Assembly: GCA_045617405.1 (NCBI GenBank)
Contig: JAZLIL010000164.1
Span: 1 to 10,123 of the forward strand
Length of the DNA stretch: 10,123 nt
Reading direction: 5' to 3'
Origin: JAZLIL01 sp045617405
GTDB taxonomy: Bacteria > Bacillota > Clostridia > Lachnospirales > Lachnospiraceae
Shown here: positions 1 to 5,960 of the stretch, piece by piece
How the letters are laid out: the number at the start of each line of letters is the position of its first letter
How positions within the stretch are numbered: the stretch's first letter is position 1
Notes under the pieces: model-generated
Told to the model about the DNA's origin: nothing
Seen by the model: the letters and a program-made list of their open reading frames with translations, nothing else
The model's database searches: none
Program-made: the position numbers and the translations under genes

Positions 1-1
1 C

Positions 2-715
2 TCACAGAACGACATGGCTACGATCCGACTTATCCCACATGGGGTAATCGGAGGCAAAGAGCACTCTGTCGGCACCGAAGAAGTCGATGAGCTTTCGTGC
101 TTCATCGGGAGTCAGGCGGAACATGGAGCTCGAGGTGTCGACGTAGATTCTGCGTCCGTCAAGGTAACGTCTTGCGTTATCCAACTCTGAGTAGCCTGCG
201 AAGTGGGCACCGATTACGGTGAGCCTCGGAAAACGATCGAGGACGCGTGCAAGTCTTGCAGCCTTTGAAAATTCGTAGCGGACATCTCCAATGTGGAAGA
301 GGATGGGAATCCTGCCCTCACATGCTTCGTAGATTGGCCACGCTTTCTCGTCATCAATCATGAATTCCTGAAAATCGGGGTGAAGCTTGATTCCCGAAAG
401 ACCGCTTGCTATGATTCTGTCGATTTCACGTGCGGGATTTTCATATGACGGGTGCATTGCACCAAAGCCCGTAAAGCGGGAAGTGTTGCCGGATACCGTC
501 CGGATGATGAAGTTGTTGATGCTCTCGACCTGAGTGGGTGTCGTGGCAACGGAGTGGACGAGGAAACGAGAGATGGTGTTTTCAGAATCGGCGGCAAGCA
601 GGGTTGAGACCTTTCCGTCATAGGCGACGGGAATGTTGTAGAAGTTTTCGATGGCTTTTGATGCCTTTGCGGCAATTCTGTCGGGATAGATGTGGCAATG
701 TGTGTCGATAATCAT
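2..715 (-). CDS. Amidohydrolase family protein (TIM-barrel metal hydrolase), short C-terminus
   Basis: This 237-residue protein looks like a metal-dependent amidohydrolase of the amidohydrolase-2 (ACMSD-like) group; its substrate cannot be read from the sequence. The N-terminal DTHCHIYP gives the HxH metal ligands (H6, H8). Further barrel landmarks are GIKLHPD (H112), ILFHIGD (H141), VIGAHFAG (H171) and LFASDYPMW (D223), in the order expected for the superfamily. The start is supported by a GGAG about 8 bases upstream. The frame ends with TGA at the very edge of the window, only about 10 residues after DYPMW, whereas relatives usually run on for another 25-35 residues. The last residues (KSDRSHVVL) do not look like the usual tail, so the gene may be truncated or frameshifted just outside the window. 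It lies directly downstream of a tRNA gene and its terminator, with no separate promoter that I can see. Confidence 0.8.
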   Translation of the reverse strand: MIIDTHCHIYPDRIAAKASKAIENFYNIPVAYDGKVSTLLAADSENTISRFLVHSVATTPTQVESINNFIIRTVSGNTSRFTGFGAMHPSYENPAREIDRIIASGLSGIKLHPDFQEFMIDDEKAWPIYEACEGRIPILFHIGDVRYEFSKAARLARVLDRFPRLTVIGAHFAGYSELDNARRYLDGRRIYVDTSSSMFRLTPDEARKLIDFFGADRVLFASDYPMWDKSDRSHVVL

Positions 716-730
716 GATGAACTCCGTGAA

Positions 731-763
731 ATATAAAAATCATGACGGCCATGAGGCCGCCAT
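731..763 (-). terminator. Rho-independent terminator after tRNA-Thr
   Basis: Read on the minus strand, a 9-bp stem (ATGGCGGCC with GGCCGTCAT, one G-T wobble) closes a four-base loop and is followed by ATTTTTATAT. It lies 15 bases past the tRNA discriminator and ends just before the ribosome binding site of the amidohydrolase gene. It is the natural end of the tRNA transcript. Any readthrough would run into the amidohydrolase. Confidence 0.8.
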
Positions 764-777
764 CAGAAAATCAAAAT

Positions 778-850
778 AGCTGAGAATGGGACTTGAACCC
801 ACGACCTATTGATTACGAATCAATCGCTCTACCAACTGAGCTATCCCAGC
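778..850 (-). tRNA. tRNA-Thr (anticodon CGU)
   Basis: A complete cloverleaf is visible on the minus strand. The acceptor stem is GCTGGGA paired with TCTCAGC (one G-U pair). The D arm is GCTC/GAGC, the anticodon stem is ATTGA/TCAAT with loop TTCGTAA, and the T arm is GTGGG/CCCAT with loop TTCAAGT. The anticodon is CGT (bases 815-817), which decodes the threonine codon ACG. The discriminator base is U, as is common for threonine tRNAs of Gram-positive bacteria. CCA is not encoded, so it must be added after transcription. Confidence 0.95.
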
Positions 851-870
851 GTTTTGTTTACAACGTCTCT

Positions 871-899
871 ATGATACATATCAGAATCAAAAAAGTCAA
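871..899 (-). promoter_or_regulatory. Sigma-A promoter for tRNA-Thr
   Basis: On the minus strand, TTGACT (894-899) and TATCAT (871-876) are separated by exactly 17 bases. This is a near-consensus housekeeping promoter. It would start transcription about 15 bases before the mature tRNA. Confidence 0.8.
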
Positions 900-917
900 G
901 TTATTGGGGGAAGGAAA

Positions 918-1733
918 ATGTTAGCTTATTTTATTGTCGGTATCAGTTTCATTTTAACAGCGGTAACATGCCTGTTCTTTATTCAGGTGGAGTCGACTGT
1001 GGGGACGATAGCTCTTATTTTCGGCTTCTACATCATGTATAAGATTGCCGTTTCGTTAGTTATTGTACTCATTCTTTTTATCGTATCGTTGTTTGTCGAC
1101 AAGAAGAAGCCGTGTGACAGATTCCACCGCGGCTACTATTTCATACTGTGCGAAGTAATAAACTGTATCCTGCTGTTTTTGCGCGTGACGTGGGAGATAG
1201 AAGGTCTTGAGAAGATTCCGACGGAAGGGAGATTCCTCATTGTGGGAAACCATGTTTCAAATCTCGATCCGATGGGCCTTTATGTTGCTCTTAGAAAGTA
1301 CGACCTGACTTTTGTTTCAAAGTATGACAATCTGAAGATGCCTCTGGTTGGTGCATTTCTTCATAAGACTTATGCCCTTCCGCTTGAAAAGGATGATGTC
1401 AGGCAGAACATGAAGATGATTATCCGTGCATCGGAGTTGATTGCCAACGACGAGGTTTCATTCGGAATTTATCCTGAGGGCCACAGGAATTTAGACGGGA
1501 TTCTCACGGAATTCAAGGCAGGATCGTTAAAAATCGCAAAGAAGGCGAACGTTCCGATTGTGATTTGCACCGTACAGGGGGCGGGAGATTGCAAAAGGAA
1601 TTTCCCGCTTAAGCCGACGAAGATAACCTATACGATAGAGGGTGTGATTGATGCCGAAACGGTGAAGGCTCATACAACCCAGGAGCTCACCGAAATGGTC
1701 AGGGAGCCGATAGCAAAGCGACTCGGGCAATAG
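918..1733 (+). CDS. Lysophospholipid acyltransferase family protein (PlsC-like, 1-acylglycerol-3-phosphate acyltransferase)
   Basis: This 271-residue protein belongs to the PlsC family, which transfers an acyl group to lysophosphatidic acid to make phosphatidic acid at the cytoplasmic membrane. The catalytic HX4D motif is NHVSNLD (H112, D117). The glycerol-phosphate-binding EGxR motif is YPEGHRN (E187-R190), followed by FKAGSLKIA and NVPIVICTVQG, which match the third and fourth conserved blocks. Residues 1-60 are very hydrophobic and form about two membrane segments ahead of a basic DKKK, and residues 74-90 are a possible third. A strong GGGGGAAGG lies a few bases before the ATG. The gene stands alone between the divergent tRNA and the repair operon. 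PlsC-family paralogues may prefer other lysolipids, so the exact substrate is inferred. Confidence 0.88.
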   Translation: MLAYFIVGISFILTAVTCLFFIQVESTVGTIALIFGFYIMYKIAVSLVIVLILFIVSLFVDKKKPCDRFHRGYYFILCEVINCILLFLRVTWEIEGLEKIPTEGRFLIVGNHVSNLDPMGLYVALRKYDLTFVSKYDNLKMPLVGAFLHKTYALPLEKDDVRQNMKMIIRASELIANDEVSFGIYPEGHRNLDGILTEFKAGSLKIAKKANVPIVICTVQGAGDCKRNFPLKPTKITYTIEGVIDAETVKAHTTQELTEMVREPIAKRLGQ

Positions 1734-1747
1734 AGGAACAAATGTGC

Positions 1748-1776
1748 TTGCAAACAACTGTTCGATATGTTATTAT
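1748..1776 (+). promoter_or_regulatory. Extended -10 promoter of the radical-SAM/DUF4130 operon
   Basis: TTGCAA (1748-1753) and TATTAT (1771-1776) are 17 bases apart, and TGT directly before the -10 makes it an extended -10 element. The start site would fall near 1783, inside the downstream LexA-type box. The upstream LexA-type box overlaps the -35 element. Confidence 0.7.
1751..1764. promoter_or_regulatory. Putative LexA (SOS) box 1, overlapping the -35 element
   Basis: Read on the minus strand this is CGAACAGTTGTTTG, that is CGAAC-N4-GTTTG. It is close to the known Firmicutes LexA/DinR consensus CGAACRNRYGTTYC. It overlaps the -35 hexamer and the spacer of the promoter. LexA bound here would block RNA polymerase. 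Confidence 0.7.
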
Positions 1777-1781
1777 GAATT

Positions 1782-1795
1782 CGAACAAAAGTTTG
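1782..1795. promoter_or_regulatory. Putative LexA (SOS) box 2, at the transcription start
   Basis: CGAACAAAAGTTTG has the same CGAAC-N4-GTTTG form as box 1 but lies in the opposite orientation. It sits just after the -10 element and runs into the GGAGG ribosome binding site (1795-1799). The centres of the two boxes are 31 bp apart, about three helical turns, so two LexA dimers would sit on the same face of the DNA. Confidence 0.75.
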
Positions 1796-1808
1796 GAGGC
1801 ACTTTTTT

Positions 1809-3395
1809 ATGCTTTTTTATACAGGGGACTCAATTGAAGAGAAATTAAGAATTCTGTCTGATGCGGCGAAGTACGATGTGGCCTGTACTTCGAGCGGTGT
1901 TTCACGCGGCGGGAGGGAAGGAATGATCGGAAACTCCGCAGCGTGCGGAATCTGCCACAGCTTTTCGGCAGACGGCAGATGTATTTCATTACTGAAGGTA
2001 CTCTACACAAACGAATGTATTCATGACTGCAGGTACTGCCTTAATCGTGCATCAAACGATGTTCCGAGAGCAAGCTTTGAACCTGACGAGCTTGCAGACC
2101 TGACAATCCGCTTTTACAAAAGGAATTACATTGAAGGACTGTTTCTGAGTTCGGGAGTTAAGATCTCACCCGACTACACCATGGAACAGATGAACACGAC
2201 ATTGAAGCTTCTTAGAAATGAGTACAGGTTCAACGGCTACATTCACTGCAAAATTATTCCGGGAGCTGACCCGTATCTCGTTGAGGAAGCGGGATGGCTT
2301 GCGGACAGAATCAGCTGCAATCTTGAACTGCCGACTGCTGACGGCTTGAAGGAGCTTGCTCCCGGCAAGACGAGAAAGAAGATTCTCACACCGATCAGGC
2401 AGGTTCAGCACGGAATCGCTCAGAGCAGACTTGAGCTTGGAATGAAGGGTGGCAACAGGAGTGCTTATTACTACACACAAAAGAAAGTTAGGGAAAGACA
2501 GGAAAGAATCAGTGCAGCATCTGCATCTGTTGAAAAAAGACTGAACGACATCGAAGGGACATCGGGAGGAATGGTAAAAGGGCCGGCCGGCATTGAAGGA
2601 ACATCGGAAAGCGCCGCTAATAAACCGGCGGGTATTGCAGGAAAACAGGAAAACGCTGCAGAGCTTTCAATGAGTGATGACCGGGATTTGGCAAAAAAGT
2701 CTCAGGGACTTCTGCTGAAAAGCAATACCATCGGGCAGGGAAGGGGCTTTGCGGCAGCAGGTCAGAGCACTCAGATGATTATCGGGGCAACGAATGAGAG
2801 CGACTACCAGATTCTTCGTGTTACGGAAGGTCTCTACCGGAACTTCGATCTCAAGCGTGTTTTCTTTTCTGCATTCATCAATCTCGGAACGGATTCAAGG
2901 CTTCCGGTGCTTCCGGGCGGACCGCCGCTTCTTCGTGAGCATCGTCTCTACCAGGCTGATTTTCTTATGCGTTACTACGGCTTTGAGTCGACGGAGCTTC
3001 TTAACGAGAAACGTCCCAATTTTGATGACAGGATTGATCCGAAGTGTTTCTGGGCACTTGAGAATCTTGACAGGTTTCCGGTAGAAGTTACGTCGGCAGA
3101 TTATCTGACGCTTTTGCGCGTTCCGGGAATCGGTCCGACTTCGGCAAGAAGGATTGTTTCAATGCGCCGAAGCTGCAGACTTGATTTTGATGTACTGAAA
3201 AAGATGGGCGTTGTCCTGAAAAGAGCCGTTTATTTCATTACCTGTAACGGGAAAATGCAGTACAGTCTGGAACTTAGGCGTGAATCAATTCTTGACGGGC
3301 TTACGGCGGCCGATTCAAGGAACAGGTTTAAGATTACCGACAAAACAGTCTACAGGCAGCTGAACCTGTTTGATGATTTCAAAATTGCTAATTAG
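1809..3395 (+). CDS. Putative DNA modification/repair radical SAM protein with C-terminal HhH
   Basis: This is a 528-residue radical-SAM protein of the family annotated as 'putative DNA modification/repair radical SAM protein' (NCBIfam TIGR03916, recalled). The iron-sulfur cluster cysteines are C70, C74 and C77 in NECIHDCRYC (Cx3Cx2C), inside a TIM-barrel-like domain at about 60-210. AGQSTQMIIGATNESDYQ (317-334) is a strongly conserved family block. LLRVPGIGPTSARRIV (435-450) is a helix-hairpin-helix DNA-binding motif. Residues 44-58 add two further cysteines (C46, C49), of unknown role. Relatives are usually near 420 residues; the extra ~100 lie in a low-complexity linker at about 215-316. 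The start has GGAGG 9 bases upstream. The DUF4130 partner follows after 12 bases. The family's reaction is not established; a role in repairing or modifying a DNA lesion is inferred from the HhH, the partner and the LexA boxes. Confidence 0.88.
   Translation: MLFYTGDSIEEKLRILSDAAKYDVACTSSGVSRGGREGMIGNSAACGICHSFSADGRCISLLKVLYTNECIHDCRYCLNRASNDVPRASFEPDELADLTIRFYKRNYIEGLFLSSGVKISPDYTMEQMNTTLKLLRNEYRFNGYIHCKIIPGADPYLVEEAGWLADRISCNLELPTADGLKELAPGKTRKKILTPIRQVQHGIAQSRLELGMKGGNRSAYYYTQKKVRERQERISAASASVEKRLNDIEGTSGGMVKGPAGIEGTSESAANKPAGIAGKQENAAELSMSDDRDLAKKSQGLLLKSNTIGQGRGFAAAGQSTQMIIGATNESDYQILRVTEGLYRNFDLKRVFFSAFINLGTDSRLPVLPGGPPLLREHRLYQADFLMRYYGFESTELLNEKRPNFDDRIDPKCFWALENLDRFPVEVTSADYLTLLRVPGIGPTSARRIVSMRRSCRLDFDVLKKMGVVLKRAVYFITCNGKMQYSLELRRESILDGLTAADSRNRFKITDKTVYRQLNLFDDFKIAN
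2550..2675 (+). repeat. 42-bp (14-codon) tandem repeat inside the radical-SAM gene
   Basis: Three successive units start at 2550, 2592 and 2634. They encode IEGTSGGMVKGPAG, IEGTSESAANKPAG and a degraded IAGKQENAAELSMS (residues 248-289). Units 1 and 2 begin with nearly identical DNA (ATCGAAGGGACATCGG and ATTGAAGGAACATCGG). The period keeps the frame, so the array lengthens the linker without breaking the protein. Composition (G, S, A, P, K, E) suggests a disordered segment. Confidence 0.75.
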
Positions 3396-3407
3396 GGGTG
3401 ATTTAGT

Positions 3408-4202
3408 ATGGTCACAGTTCTTGAATGTGAGCCGACGCTTGAGGGGATGCTCTCGGCAATCTGTGAAGCCTGGACAAGGGCGAGGGTATGCGGCCACGAT
3501 GCGCTCAGGATCGGACTTCATGCCGATGGGGAGTGGGAGCCCGAACTCTTCTGCGATCACGAGATTATTGAAACGGATTTTGACAGGGCAGGGAAGCTTG
3601 CAAAGAGCATTGTGAGGAGAATAAGCCTTTCGACTTTTGAAACGGTAAAGTATCTGTCGCTTTGCGAGGACGGGGAAAGAGGAGATCTCATTTACAGGTT
3701 TTTAATCAGAGCTTTTAAGTATGGTCCGACTGTCATCAACAGACTGGAGGACCCTGTGATTTCCCGCGTTTTCAAAACACAGCGCGCCTTTCTGAACGAA
3801 GCGCATTATCACAATGAATTCATAAGATTTGAAGAGACTTCCGAGGGAATTCTTCTTGCGAGGATAGAGCCGAAGGGGAATGTTCTTCCTGTAATCATGC
3901 CGCATTTTGCAGACAGGTTTCCGGATGAGCGTCTGATGATCATCGATGTGGGGAAAAACATTGCGGCAGCAAAGATGCCCGGAGAGCCGTATATCTTCTT
4001 TGAAATGACGCCGGAGGAGGTACGTGCGGCGGATTTGGCACATGAAGCCGATGAATTCTGTGCAAATCTTTGGAGAACCTATTTCAATACGGTTGCAATA
4101 AAGGAGCGTGTCAATTACAATTTGCAGAGGAACATGCTTCGTTTGCGCTACCGTAAGCATCTGACAGAGTTTATAAAAGGACAAGAGAACCCACTGCCTT
4201 AA
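3408..4202 (+). CDS. DUF4130 / TIGR03915-type putative DNA metabolism protein
   Basis: This 264-residue protein matches, from memory, the DUF4130 family (TIGR03915). That family is almost always encoded beside the TIGR03916 radical-SAM protein and in some genomes is fused to a uracil-DNA-glycosylase-like domain. No such extra domain is present here, and the protein ends at the usual family boundary. Features that fit the family are the central FLNEAHYHNEFIRFEE (128-143), ARIEPKGNVLPVIMPHFADRF (151-171), the acidic MIIDVGKNIAA (177-187) and the C-terminal LWRTYFNTVAIKERVNYNLQ (221-240) followed by RLRYRKHLTEF. The start has AGGGGTGA upstream and lies 12 bases after the radical-SAM stop, so the two genes form one operon under the two LexA-type boxes. 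The biochemical role is unknown; it is presumably the DNA-acting or substrate-handling partner of the radical-SAM enzyme. Confidence 0.85.
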   Translation: MVTVLECEPTLEGMLSAICEAWTRARVCGHDALRIGLHADGEWEPELFCDHEIIETDFDRAGKLAKSIVRRISLSTFETVKYLSLCEDGERGDLIYRFLIRAFKYGPTVINRLEDPVISRVFKTQRAFLNEAHYHNEFIRFEETSEGILLARIEPKGNVLPVIMPHFADRFPDERLMIIDVGKNIAAAKMPGEPYIFFEMTPEEVRAADLAHEADEFCANLWRTYFNTVAIKERVNYNLQRNMLRLRYRKHLTEFIKGQENPLP

Positions 4203-4218
4203 GGGGGAGGGCGTTCTT

Positions 4219-4274
4219 GCACGAGGTGCGGGGTTTCAAGCCCCGTACCCCGTAAGGCACGAAGTGCCGCTTTT
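4219..4274 (+). terminator. Hairpin cluster and weak terminator after the repair operon
   Basis: Three small hairpins stand in a row. They are GCAC-GAG-GTGC (4219-4229), CGGGG-N7-CCCCG (4229-4245, with further inner pairing) and GGCAC-GAA-GTGCC (4256-4268). The last is followed by GC and TTTT, which is a weak Rho-independent terminator. The first and third hairpins are near copies of one another, so this may be part of a dispersed repeat as well as a transcript end. Confidence 0.5.
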
Positions 4275-4278
4275 ATAT

Positions 4279-4381
4279 GAGCAGGCAGTGAAGCGGATTG
4301 TGAATAGCATTGACACGAGCAGGCAGCGAAGCGGATTGCGAATAGCATTGACACGAGCAGGCAGCGAAGCGGATTGCGAAT
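4279..4381. repeat. 38-bp direct tandem repeat, 2.7 copies
   Basis: Units begin at 4279, 4317 and 4355 (the last is 27 bp long). Each starts GAGCAGGCAGYGAAGCGG, and the two complete units end in CATTGACAC. Units 1 and 2 differ at two places only (T to C), and unit 3 matches unit 2 through its length. The period is not a multiple of three and there is no convincing reading frame. Together with the hairpins just upstream, these fill the 216-bp gap between the DUF4130 gene and the CYTH gene. They resemble dispersed intergenic repeats of the Lachnospiraceae, but I cannot confirm that from one window. Confidence 0.85.
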
Positions 4382-4418
4382 GTGAATCCCCATGAAGGCG
4401 GAAATGTGGAGGGAATCT

Positions 4419-4886
4419 ATGGAGATTGAGCGGAAATATCTTGTGGCGAGACTGCCCGAAGGACTTGACGGCTGCGTGGCTTTGAAGATTGAGCAGGGCT
4501 ATTTGAACAAAAGACCCACGCTTCGAATCAGAAAGAGCAACGACAGCTATTACTTTACATACAAGGGAGAACCTCAAAAGGACATGGCGCGAACCGATGT
4601 GTGCGTTCACGAAGAACTTGAAGCACCGCTGACAAAGGAGGCTTTTGAACATCTCAAAGAAAAGTGCGATGATCACATTATCTGTAAAACCCGCTATTTA
4701 ATTCCTCTTGAAAACGGTCTGAGGGCGGAGCTTGACATTTTTCAAGGAAGACTTGAGGGTCTTCGTCTTGTCGAAGTGGAGTTCCCGGATTTTGAATCGG
4801 CCGATTCGTTTGTTAAACCGGACTGGTTCGGTGATGACGTTTCGTCCGACAAAAAATACACAAACGCCAATCTCTCACTTTGTTAA
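4419..4886 (+). CDS. CYTH domain protein (triphosphate tunnel metalloenzyme)
   Basis: This 155-residue protein is a stand-alone CYTH domain. The signature ExExK is at the very N-terminus (MEIERKYL: E2, E4, K6). It is followed by GYLNKRPTLRIRKS with R36 and R38, YFTYKG (K49), HEELEAPL (E66-E68), KTRY (R92), AELDIF (E104, D106) and LVEVEF (E119, E121). These are the charged residues that line the tunnel and bind metal and triphosphate in this family. Small bacterial CYTH proteins hydrolyse inorganic triphosphate or nucleoside triphosphates; adenylate cyclase activity is less likely for this short form. I chose the ATG at 4419 because GGAGGG lies 5 bases upstream and ExExK normally begins within the first few residues; the in-frame ATG at 4392 lacks both. 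No functional link to its neighbours is apparent. Confidence 0.87.
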   Translation: MEIERKYLVARLPEGLDGCVALKIEQGYLNKRPTLRIRKSNDSYYFTYKGEPQKDMARTDVCVHEELEAPLTKEAFEHLKEKCDDHIICKTRYLIPLENGLRAELDIFQGRLEGLRLVEVEFPDFESADSFVKPDWFGDDVSSDKKYTNANLSLC

Positions 4887-4901
4887 CGGTGTTAACTTTT
4901 T
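4882..4901 (+). terminator. Possible weak terminator overlapping the CYTH stop codon
   Basis: GTTAAC-GGT-GTTAAC is followed directly by TTTTT. The stem is only 6 bp and AT-rich, so termination would be partial. The first arm contains the TAA stop codon. Confidence 0.4.
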
Positions 4902-4913
4902 CTTGCGCAAGTA

Positions 4914-4942
4914 TTGAAACCTCAAATGGATTATGATAGAGT
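4914..4942 (+). promoter_or_regulatory. Candidate promoter for degV
   Basis: TTGAAA (4914-4919) and TAGAGT (4937-4942) are 17 bases apart, and TGA precedes the -10 as an extended element. The -10 is a weak match, so this is a candidate only. The AAGGAGGAG ribosome binding site follows at 4952-4960. Confidence 0.4.
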
Positions 4943-4966
4943 GTCTGTGATAAGGAGGAGAAAAAC

Positions 4967-5833
4967 ATGTCTGAATATTTTGCTATTTCAACCGAAACAA
5001 CTGCAGATCTTCCCGAGAGCTTTATCAGTGAGAACGGCCTTTACGTTCAGCCCCTGTTCTACTTCTTTGACGGGGAAACCTTCGGAGGCGAAAAGAAATT
5101 GAGCGGAGAAGATTTTTATGCAAGGATGCGTGCAGGTGAGATGCCTACAACTTCTGCTTCCGCGCTTGCTGATATAGTAAATGATTTTACGGATGCGGCA
5201 AAGAAGAACATTCCTGTGCTTCATCTTGCATTTTCTTCTGGTCTGTCATCCACCTACAACAATGCGAATCTGGCAAAGAACCAGGTCCTTGAGGACTATC
5301 CCGATGCAAGGATTATCGTCATCGACACACTTGCCGCATCGATGGGTCAGGGACTTCTTGTATGGTATGCCGTAAAACTCAGAAGAGAAGGAAAGACGAT
5401 TGATGAAACAGCTGAGTGGATTGAGGAGAACAAGGTAAAGCTTTGCCATGAGTTTACAGTTGACGATCTTTTTAATCTTCACAGAGGCGGACGCGTTTCA
5501 AAGGCTAAGGCTGTTGTCGGGACACTGATTAATGTCAAGCCGATGCTTCATATCGACTTTGAAGGCCATCTTATTCCCGTAAACAACGTCAGGGGCAGAA
5601 AGAAAGCCCTTCTTACCCTTGTTAACACAATGGAAGAGCATCTCGGCGGCTTAGAAAACGAAATGATCTTCATCAGCCATTGCGATGATGCTGAAGCGGC
5701 AGAATTTGTTAAGGAGCAGGTTATTAAGCGTTTTAGCCCCTGTGATGTCATGATTAACATGATTTCACCTACAATCGGTGCTCATTCGGGTCCCGGTACC
5801 GTTGCACTGTTCTATCTTGGAAACAACAGGTAA
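4967..5833 (+). CDS. DegV family fatty-acid-binding protein
   Basis: This 288-residue protein has the normal length and full motif set of the DegV (FakB-like) family, cytoplasmic proteins that bind a single fatty acid. Visible motifs are ISTETTADLP (7-16), MPTTSASA (59-66) with the conserved threonine-serine pair, LAFSSGLSSTYNNA (87-100), DTLAASMGQGLLV (120-132), LHRGGRVSKAKAVVGTLINVK in two parts (171-191), PMLHIDFEG (192-200) and the C-terminal GAHSGPGTVALFYLG (271-285). In the well-studied FakAB system such proteins present the fatty acid to the kinase FakA for phosphorylation. No fakA is in the window, and not all DegV proteins use it. A very strong AAGGAGGAG lies 6 bases before the ATG. 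The gene appears to be a single unit ended by a good terminator. Confidence 0.92.
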   Translation: MSEYFAISTETTADLPESFISENGLYVQPLFYFFDGETFGGEKKLSGEDFYARMRAGEMPTTSASALADIVNDFTDAAKKNIPVLHLAFSSGLSSTYNNANLAKNQVLEDYPDARIIVIDTLAASMGQGLLVWYAVKLRREGKTIDETAEWIEENKVKLCHEFTVDDLFNLHRGGRVSKAKAVVGTLINVKPMLHIDFEGHLIPVNNVRGRKKALLTLVNTMEEHLGGLENEMIFISHCDDAEAAEFVKEQVIKRFSPCDVMINMISPTIGAHSGPGTVALFYLGNNR

Positions 5834-5842
5834 ATCATTTTC

Positions 5843-5960
5843 CGCTTTTCCGGAAAGTAAGCGGAAGATAATCTTCTGCTTTTTCCGGAGGTAATCGGAT
5901 AAATGCTCTTACGCTCTTTCGAAAAGTATTCGTAAAACGTTGCTCTTGCGTTTTTCATAG
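5843..5960 (+). repeat. Degenerate ~35-bp tandem repeats between degV and asnA
   Basis: Related units begin at about 5843, 5877 and 5912, with a partial copy at 5949. Each opens with a (C/T)GCT(T/C)TTT(C)CG-like run, then an A-rich GTA(A/T)TCG-like part. Each can fold on itself (TTCCGGAA at 5848-5855, TCCG with CGGA in the second unit). The copies are too diverged to fix an exact unit. The 182-bp gap otherwise holds only the degV terminator and the asnA promoter and ribosome binding site. Confidence 0.45.
5861..5884 (+). terminator. Rho-independent terminator of degV
   Basis: GCGGAAGA and TCTTCTGC form an 8-bp stem (one G-T wobble) with a three-base loop, followed at once by TTTTT (5880-5884). 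It lies 27 bases past the degV stop. Its left arm can also pair with TTCCGCTT just upstream (5840-5847), which would form a competing hairpin. Confidence 0.75.

Noticed and set aside
3702..4184. A 160-codon minus-strand open frame opposite the DUF4130 gene.
   Set aside because: No ribosome binding site or family resemblance; the plus-strand protein explains the region.
4310..4353. TTGACA hexamers in the 38-bp repeats as promoters for the CYTH gene.
   Set aside because: No -10-like hexamer stands 16-18 bases downstream of either copy.
4279..4381. The 38-bp repeats as a CRISPR array.
   Set aside because: The units are directly adjacent with no unique spacers and there are no cas genes in the window.
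4392..4418. An in-frame upstream ATG that would add nine residues to the CYTH protein.
   Set aside because: No ribosome binding site precedes it, whereas GGAGGG fits the ATG at 4419 and ExExK should be at the extreme N-terminus.
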